The position numbers and the translations under genes were made by a program. Below, piece after piece: positions 5,983 through 10,656 of a stretch of 10,656 nucleotides of DNA. Numbering within the stretch: the stretch's first letter is position 1; every line of letters begins with the position of its first letter. The notes below the pieces were generated by a model. That model did no database searches and was not told the origin of the DNA. It saw only the letters and a list, made by a program, of their open reading frames with translations. Source of the DNA: Chitinophagaceae bacterium (GTDB lineage Bacteria; Bacteroidota; Bacteroidia; Chitinophagales; Chitinophagaceae); assembly GCA_019747455.1 (NCBI GenBank), contig JAIEQT010000318.1, positions 1 to 10,656 of the forward strand. The letters are read 5' to 3'.

Positions 5983-6539
5983 ACTTCATGATTTGCTATA
6001 AGTATTTTTCTTAATTGTTGCTTGGCTCTATGCATATAGGCCTCTACTGCTTTAACGGAAGTTTTCATAATAACACTTGTTTCTTCATAACTCAACCCTT
6101 CCGTTTTAATCAATATAAAAGCCGTTCGCTGTGATTCAGGAAGCTTCTGCAAAGCTTGAAATAGGATCGCCGCCATCTCTTTTTTCTCTAGGGCAATACC
6201 CGGGTGAATGAATTCCGGTAATTGTACCTCCTCTTCCTTTCCGAATATGCGTAAAACTTGTCCAAACCTTTTCCTAGTATTTCGCTTTCTTATATGATCC
6301 AATGCTTTAGTAGTGGCAATCCGATATATCCAGGTACTTAGCTTCGATTCACCTTTAAATGAATGAATATGCAAATAAATCTGGATAAATACTTCCTGTG
6401 CTAGATCTTCTGCCTCCGTTTCTTGCTGTACTAAACCCAAAACCACATTGAACACCTTATGTTGATATGCATGAACGAGGTATTCAAAAGCAGCTTCGCT
6501 CTTGTTTCTCAGACCTTGTATTAGTTCAGTTTCGGTCAA
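5979..6539 (-). CDS. ECF-type sigma factor of a sigma/anti-sigma/sensor module (TTG start)
   Basis: The 186-aa product has sigma region 2 at about 15-88 (core-binding AEDLAQEVFIQIY at 43-55; STWIYRIATTKALDHIRKRN at 68-87), a variable linker, and region 4 at about 122-178 (LPESQRTAFILIKTEGLSYEETSVIMKTSVKAVEAYMHRAKQQLRK). The start is TTG at 6537-6539. An in-frame TGA lies directly before it, no ATG or GTG is available before the conserved TETELIQGLRNKSEAAFEYLV, and a later start would remove conserved residues. A weak start codon may keep levels low. The 3' end overlaps the putative anti-sigma gene by 4 nt, with the CnrX-like gene following. dsbD ends 47 nt upstream on the same strand, and I see no convincing promoter in the gap, so read-through from dsbD is possible. 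Confidence 0.92.
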   Translation of the reverse strand: MTETELIQGLRNKSEAAFEYLVHAYQHKVFNVVLGLVQQETEAEDLAQEVFIQIYLHIHSFKGESKLSTWIYRIATTKALDHIRKRNTRKRFGQVLRIFGKEEEVQLPEFIHPGIALEKKEMAAILFQALQKLPESQRTAFILIKTEGLSYEETSVIMKTSVKAVEAYMHRAKQQLRKILIANHEV

Positions 6540-6586
6540 TCAACTATATGTTAAAGTTTAGACGAATAGGGTTCCAAAAACCTTTG

Positions 6587-8524
6587 CTAATTACCGAATT
6601 TTTTCTTCACAGTTTCCAAATGGGCTATAAACTTAGCAATATCGGGATCGTAGCCATATTTAATATTACTTAAAGGCTTCCCATTGGTATCTAAAAACAT
6701 ATAGAGTGGTTGGGCATTGAATCCGAATGCTGTAATCTCATAATCGAGGTTACGATCACCTTCGGAAAGCACCATATCCCCGTCTTTTTTACGATACTGT
6801 TCATGTTGAGGTAACTCGGAAGATTCATCTACATATAAACTAACCAGTACAAAATCTTCACGCATCCTACGCAGTACCTCAGGGTCTTTCCAAACCTCCT
6901 GTTCCATTTTTCGGCAATTAGCACAGCTATGTCCGGTAAAATCAATCATGATAGGTTTATTGAGAATTTTAGCGGCTGCTAAACCTTCCTCTAAAGTAAA
7001 ATAAGCGATAAGATTATACGGCACATGCAATTTATTCGTTAATCGCTGGGGTGGCTTTGCCTTACTATTTGTAGATATGGATGAACTGCTGTTACTATAC
7101 TTCAATAAATCCAGATTAAAATCCTGCGTACCCGTTGGAGGCAAAAAACCACTTAAATGACGCAAAGGAGCTCCCCATAAGCCTGGTACTAAATACATAG
7201 CAAAAGAAAAACTAGCTACTGCAAATAGTAATCTTGGCACCGACACATGTGGTAAATCACTATCATGAGAGAATTTGAGTTTACCTAGTAAATAAACTCC
7301 CATCAATGCGAACAAAACGATCCATAATACCAGAAACACATCTCTATCGAGTAAACGCCAATGATAAATCAAATCAATATTCGATAAGAATTTTAAGGCT
7401 AAGGCCAATTCAATAAATCCAAAACATACTTTTACTGAATTGAGCCATCCACCACTCTTTGGTAAAGATTGCAACATAGATGGAAAGAAGGCGAATAAAG
7501 AAAACGGAAGCGCCAAGCCCGCTCCAAAGCCAAGCATTCCGATAATGGGTGCCAAAGAAACACCACCGGAACTTGTTTGCCCCAGTAAGGTGCCCACCAA
7601 TGGCCCCGTACAAGAGAAAGAAACTATAACCAGTGTTAGTGCCATAAAAAATATACCTAATAACCCACCTTTGCCAGCCTGCGAGTCGGCCTTATTGGCC
7701 CAGCTATTCGGCAACTGCAATTCGAAGGCACCAAAAAAAGACATACCAAAAACCAGAAATATTAAAAAGAATAAGCCATTTGAAATAGGGCTGGTTGAGA
7801 TTTGATACAATACATCATCCCCGAAAATCATTACCAGTATAATAGTGGGTATTGTGTATATCAAAATAATAGAAAGTGAATACCAGATAGCATTGCGGAT
7901 GCCTTCCAGCCGTGATTTACTCTTCTTTAAAAAGAAACTAACCGTTACCGGAATAAGGGGGAAAACACAAGGGGTAATAACAGCTAATAAACCTGTTAGA
8001 AAACAAATAAAAAAAAGTTGCCAAAATCCCTCCGGCTTGGTGTCTGCTTCCGCTTTTTGAGCATTATCAGTAACAGGAAAATTCACATAAAATTTCTCCT
8101 CTCCCGAAGGATAGTTATCTGCCTGCTTTGCCAGCCAAATAAAATGCCCACTAATACTACTATCGCTGGTGTTTTTCAATACAAAAGGAATAGTAATCGA
8201 TACACTATCGGGATAAGTTGTATACTGTATGGTGTCTATACTAACAGATAAGGCTTTACCATTTTCTTCGATCTTATCGGAATTGGAAAACTCGATTGTT
8301 TTCGCAGTATCCGCTTTTAAAGAAGAAACGAATACTGCATCCTTTCCAATTTGTTTCATGGAAAAAAGAGAAACTCCTTTTTCCATCTTCGCATGTACAA
8401 TTAAAGAACCGGTAGAATCTGTGAATCGTTTAGCCTCAAAACGAAATTGCACAGGCTTTTGTTCCTGTGCAAATAATAAGATATTAATAAGTAGAAGGCT
8501 TACAGCAAACAGTATTTTTTTCAT
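6587..8524 (-). CDS. dsbD: Thiol:disulfide interchange protein DsbD (cysteine-less alpha-like domain, CcdA-like core, thioredoxin domain)
   Basis: DsbD carries electrons from cytoplasmic thioredoxin across the inner membrane to reduce periplasmic proteins. The 645-aa product has a signal peptide (1-19), an N-terminal beta-rich domain (about 22-160), eight membrane helices (about 168-449) with the beta-domain cysteines in TPCVFPLIP (C186) and SFSCTGPLVG (C305), a linker rich in Ser, Asn and Lys (477-497), and a C-terminal thioredoxin-like gamma domain with CANC (C534, C537) and cis-proline P606. The N-terminal domain has no cysteine at all, whereas E. coli DsbD has a redox pair there (C103/C109). 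The missing pair is present in the protein encoded immediately upstream, whose TAA abuts this ATG with no gap. The arrangement implies a two-protein relay. Confidence 0.93.
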   Translation of the reverse strand: MKKILFAVSLLLINILLFAQEQKPVQFRFEAKRFTDSTGSLIVHAKMEKGVSLFSMKQIGKDAVFVSSLKADTAKTIEFSNSDKIEENGKALSVSIDTIQYTTYPDSVSITIPFVLKNTSDSSISGHFIWLAKQADNYPSGEEKFYVNFPVTDNAQKAEADTKPEGFWQLFFICFLTGLLAVITPCVFPLIPVTVSFFLKKSKSRLEGIRNAIWYSLSIILIYTIPTIILVMIFGDDVLYQISTSPISNGLFFLIFLVFGMSFFGAFELQLPNSWANKADSQAGKGGLLGIFFMALTLVIVSFSCTGPLVGTLLGQTSSGGVSLAPIIGMLGFGAGLALPFSLFAFFPSMLQSLPKSGGWLNSVKVCFGFIELALALKFLSNIDLIYHWRLLDRDVFLVLWIVLFALMGVYLLGKLKFSHDSDLPHVSVPRLLFAVASFSFAMYLVPGLWGAPLRHLSGFLPPTGTQDFNLDLLKYSNSSSSISTNSKAKPPQRLTNKLHVPYNLIAYFTLEEGLAAAKILNKPIMIDFTGHSCANCRKMEQEVWKDPEVLRRMREDFVLVSLYVDESSELPQHEQYRKKDGDMVLSEGDRNLDYEITAFGFNAQPLYMFLDTNGKPLSNIKYGYDPDIAKFIAHLETVKKKFGN

Positions 8525-8977
8525 TTATTGAAGCTTTACGTCAAATACTTTTTTAGTGGGTGGTAAGCACTGGCTATCGTCACAAACCATAAACTTCACA
8601 GTAACCGACAAATTAGTTTTTATACCTGCCTTTACTTTAGCCAATTGTGTGTATACTACTTTATCTGAATAATAAAATACTTGAACACCGAATATTTTAT
8701 CATTTATTTTTTCCATCTTACCTGTTTCTTTGGTTTTTCCTTCCAATTTCACCAAAGGATTGGGAGAAAAACTAACAGATGTAGCCACCGGTCCGCCGGC
8801 AGGTGTGTTTTGAGCGTAAATATGCCAGGGTTTAGCAATACTTGTTGTAACAACTATTTCATATGTATCTGCTGTTTTTTTTACTGCTTCGGCTGTCCAG
8901 CTAACCGGATCTTTAACTTGTGCAGATAAGCTTGTTAAAGAAATAAGGCTTAAGAACACTAAAAAAAATTTCTTCAT
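8525..8977 (-). CDS. Stand-alone DsbD alpha-type domain protein with CX4C redox pair
   Basis: The 150-aa exported protein has a signal peptide (1-19, ending SLSA-Q) followed by one domain of the DsbD N-terminal (alpha) type. Diagnostic features are KPWHIYAQNTPAGGPVATSVSF (49-70) and, near the C-terminus, VKFMVCDDSQCLPPTKK with C132 and C137 followed by PP, matching the cysteine loop of E. coli DsbD alpha (C-x5-C there, C-x4-C here). It probably receives electrons from the thioredoxin-like gamma domain of the adjacent DsbD and passes them to periplasmic substrates. It lies 5 nt after purQ and directly abuts dsbD (TAA then ATG), so co-translation is likely. Confidence 0.88.
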   Translation of the reverse strand: MKKFFLVFLSLISLTSLSAQVKDPVSWTAEAVKKTADTYEIVVTTSIAKPWHIYAQNTPAGGPVATSVSFSPNPLVKLEGKTKETGKMEKINDKIFGVQVFYYSDKVVYTQLAKVKAGIKTNLSVTVKFMVCDDSQCLPPTKKVFDVKLQ

Positions 8978-8982
8978 ATTAT

Positions 8983-9642
8983 TTAATTCAATCCTAAAAA
9001 TTCAAATACTTTTTTACCATCAATATTATTTAAAGCACTGGCAGTAGCTCTTTCGGGGTGAGGCATCATGCCAAATACATTATTATTACCATTACGGATA
9101 CCGGCAATATTCCTTACAGCTCCGTTAGGATTTGCAGTGGGTATAATATTGCCATCAGCATCGCTATACTTAAAAATAATCTGATCATTTTTTTCCAACA
9201 AATCAAGCGTAGCATCATCTGCATGAAAGCGTCCTTCTCCATGCGCGATTGGAATTTGCAAAGCCCCTGTTTCGCGATTATGAATGAAGACATTCTTGCA
9301 AACAAATTGTTGATTGGCATTTTGTAATAATACACCCGGCAATAAGCCGCTCTCACAAAGAATTTGAAATCCATTACATACACCTAACACTTTTCCGCCT
9401 TTATTGGCAAAGTCGATCACTGATTGCATCATCGGGCTAAAGCGTGCAATAGCTCCACACCGCAAATAGTCTCCATAAGAAAATCCGCCCGGTAAAACAA
9501 TACAATCGTTTTTATCGAACATGGAGAGATCTTTATCTTTATGCCAAAGCATGATCACTTCTTTATTCAGATCTTGCTGTAGCGCATCTTGCATATCCCT
9601 GTCACAATTAGAACCAGGGAAAACGACCACCCCAAATTTCAT
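8983..9642 (-). CDS. purQ: Phosphoribosylformylglycinamidine synthase, glutaminase subunit PurQ
   Basis: PurQ releases ammonia from glutamine for PurL, which converts FGAR to FGAM in purine synthesis (cytoplasm). The 219-aa product is a class I glutamine amidotransferase of normal length: MKFGVVVFPGSNCDRD start, PGGFSYGDYLRCGAIA, nucleophile C89 in GVCNGFQIL, and catalytic H195 and E197 in PHPERA. A separate PurQ implies the small-PurL/PurS type of complex rather than the single fused PurL of enterobacteria; purL and purS are not in this window. The start codon is the only sensible one, since the family N-terminus begins there. The stop is 5 nt from the DsbD alpha gene, so the gene heads a purQ-dsbD operon or continues from the DUF6427 gene 53 nt upstream. 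Confidence 0.97.
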   Translation of the reverse strand: MKFGVVVFPGSNCDRDMQDALQQDLNKEVIMLWHKDKDLSMFDKNDCIVLPGGFSYGDYLRCGAIARFSPMMQSVIDFANKGGKVLGVCNGFQILCESGLLPGVLLQNANQQFVCKNVFIHNRETGALQIPIAHGEGRFHADDATLDLLEKNDQIIFKYSDADGNIIPTANPNGAVRNIAGIRNGNNNVFGMMPHPERATASALNNIDGKKVFEFLGLN

Positions 9643-9695
9643 GACGTCTGTTTTAGGGTGTAAAGATACGTGTATGTACCAAAAATATTGTTATT

Positions 9696-10656
9696 TTAAG
9701 CTATTAACTGAAGGTTATTCAAAACAATTACAGCTATCAATAGCCAAAATAAAAGATTTGGTAGAATCAACCTTCTGGGATAAGAAAAAGCGGCTCCTAC
9801 GAAAGCGGAAGCGGGCACAGCGGTCATTAAAAAAGTAGTTACTCCTGCATGCCAAAAAATAAACGGGGATACTGCAATAATGAGTAAGGTTATCAATAAA
9901 ACACTCCAGTTTTTTCTCATCTGAATTACCAACCGGCTGTTAAATTGTTGCCAAAAAAATAATCCGGTGATGATGGCAACAATGAATACTAAACCACTAG
10001 CAATGAGTAATTTTTCCTGTATCGGGAAGAGTCTGTTATTGAAATGAAATTTGGGCAAATAATTTAAAAAAGTTTGGGGAGTATCATGTACATATAGCCA
10101 GGCAATTAAAAAATAAAAGGGTAATAAAATTCCCATCAATAAAACAAACCATTCTTGCAATTGAAATGCCCGCATGATACCTAAAGAAAATAATAAAACA
10201 AGCACCATCATAGCGATCGGATGATAAGCCATGATAGAAAGCCCCATGATGAAACCAATATTAAACAATACGGTTTTAGGGGATTGTTGATTATATAAAC
10301 GAGCCAGTTTCATCAACATCCAAATCAATAAAGAATTAGCTATTAAGGCACTGCTAATAGCACACCATTCTTTAAAAATAGCTGTTAATAAAACATAAGC
10401 CATAGCGGCTGTATAGCCAGCCTGGGGAAACATCCTGTATTCTTCTAAAAAAAGATTTATTCGAATCGCTTGTAATAGTATGATCAGCTGGTAAATAATA
10501 AAAAGTAGGGTTGGATTTAAACCTACGATAAATTGTTGCAGGCATATAGATATGAGCCCATCCTCCCCCGTTTGTAAAACGGCGATGGGTGTAAACAAAA
10601 GATGGGCATGCACAGCCATACTCAGTAAGAGTAGGAAGAGAATATTGATAACTGAT
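9696..10656 (-). CDS. DUF6427 family polytopic membrane protein (5' end outside window)
   Basis: The frame stays open through the right edge of the window (upstream residues read SVINILFLLLLS before the methionine at 10619), so about 319 residues are visible and the true start lies outside. The protein is almost wholly hydrophobic, with about eight or nine membrane helices and short loops. It includes FKEWCAISSALIANSLLIWMLMKLARLY, FNIGFIMGLSIMAYHPIAMMVLVLLF, FQLQEWFVLLMGILLPFYFLIAWLY and a C-terminal ANLLFW-like helix pair. This pattern matches DUF6427, a Bacteroidota membrane family of unknown function, as far as I can recognise it. It precedes purQ by 53 nt on the same strand, and I see no clear terminator between them. 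Confidence 0.75.
   Translation of the reverse strand, partial: SVINILFLLLLSMAVHAHLLFTPIAVLQTGEDGLISICLQQFIVGLNPTLLFIIYQLIILLQAIRINLFLEEYRMFPQAGYTAAMAYVLLTAIFKEWCAISSALIANSLLIWMLMKLARLYNQQSPKTVLFNIGFIMGLSIMAYHPIAMMVLVLLFSLGIMRAFQLQEWFVLLMGILLPFYFLIAWLYVHDTPQTFLNYLPKFHFNNRLFPIQEKLLIASGLVFIVAIITGLFFWQQFNSRLVIQMRKNWSVLLITLLIIAVSPFIFWHAGVTTFLMTAVPASAFVGAAFSYPRRLILPNLLFWLLIAVIVLNNLQLIA

Noticed and set aside
6569-6586. AGGGTT...AACCT imperfect hairpin after dsbD as a terminator
   Set aside because: The stem is short and imperfect and no T-run follows in the minus direction; it does not separate dsbD from the sigma gene convincingly.
7440-7805. 121-aa plus-strand open frame inside dsbD
   Set aside because: It is antisense to a clearly conserved membrane-protein region and its translation looks like a shadow, with no domain or signal peptide.
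9058-9383. Open frames on both strands (89 aa each) inside purQ
   Set aside because: They lie in alternative frames of a well-conserved enzyme and show no coding character.
9661-9668. TATCTTTA on the minus strand, 7 of 8 match to the Bacteroidota -7 element upstream of purQ
   Set aside because: The only nearby TTG is 11 nt upstream, much closer than the expected 19-21 nt, so this is not a supported promoter.
1-10656. tRNA, rRNA, CRISPR array, insertion sequence, phage or toxin-antitoxin genes
   Set aside because: I looked for cloverleaf-like sequence, regularly spaced repeats, transposase motifs and small toxin-like pairs and found none; the tightly packed housekeeping genes leave little room.

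Overview
The window looks like ordinary chromosome from an AT-rich member of the Bacteroidota, most likely Chitinophagales (Chitinophagaceae-like). The signs are families confined to or typical of that phylum (DUF4293, DUF6427, a DsbD whose N-terminal domain is duplicated in a separate protein), start codons without Shine-Dalgarno sequences, and many short uncharacterised secreted or membrane proteins. No tRNA, rRNA, CRISPR array, insertion sequence or phage gene was seen.

Left part (1-1514, + strand): the 3' end of glyA (serine hydroxymethyltransferase), then a small four-helix DUF4293 membrane protein, then an AT-rich secreted protein that may have a PsbP/DcrB-like fold. The DUF4293 gene is bracketed by a perfect 26-bp inverted repeat, 3 nt before its start codon and 12 nt after its stop. 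A second repeat type (AATCTTCAAT doublet) lies just upstream.

Middle (1564-6539): a full-length uvrA on the minus strand diverges from an orphan ECF sigma factor on the plus strand. That sigma gene converges, with one base between stop codons, on a three-gene minus-strand module: an ECF sigma factor starting at TTG, a 99-aa single-pass membrane protein in the position of an anti-sigma factor, and a membrane-anchored Spy/CpxP/CnrX-like protein. The gene content parallels the CnrH-CnrY-CnrX metal-sensing system and suggests an envelope-stress or metal-responsive sigma circuit.

Right part (6587-10656, minus strand): DUF6427 membrane protein (5' end outside the window), purQ, a stand-alone DsbD alpha-domain protein, and dsbD. 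The last three genes are packed with gaps of 5 and 0 nt and look like one operon. The two DsbD proteins together carry the three cysteine pairs needed to carry electrons from cytoplasmic thioredoxin to the periplasm; the alpha-like domain fused to the membrane protein has no cysteines, so the separate small protein probably supplies that step. The sigma/anti-sigma/sensor module follows dsbD by 47 nt on the same strand, so the envelope thiol system and the putative stress regulator may be co-transcribed.

Most of the window is housekeeping. The points most worth a second look are the repeat-bracketed DUF4293 gene, the Cnr-like sigma module, and the duplicated, cysteine-less DsbD alpha domain.
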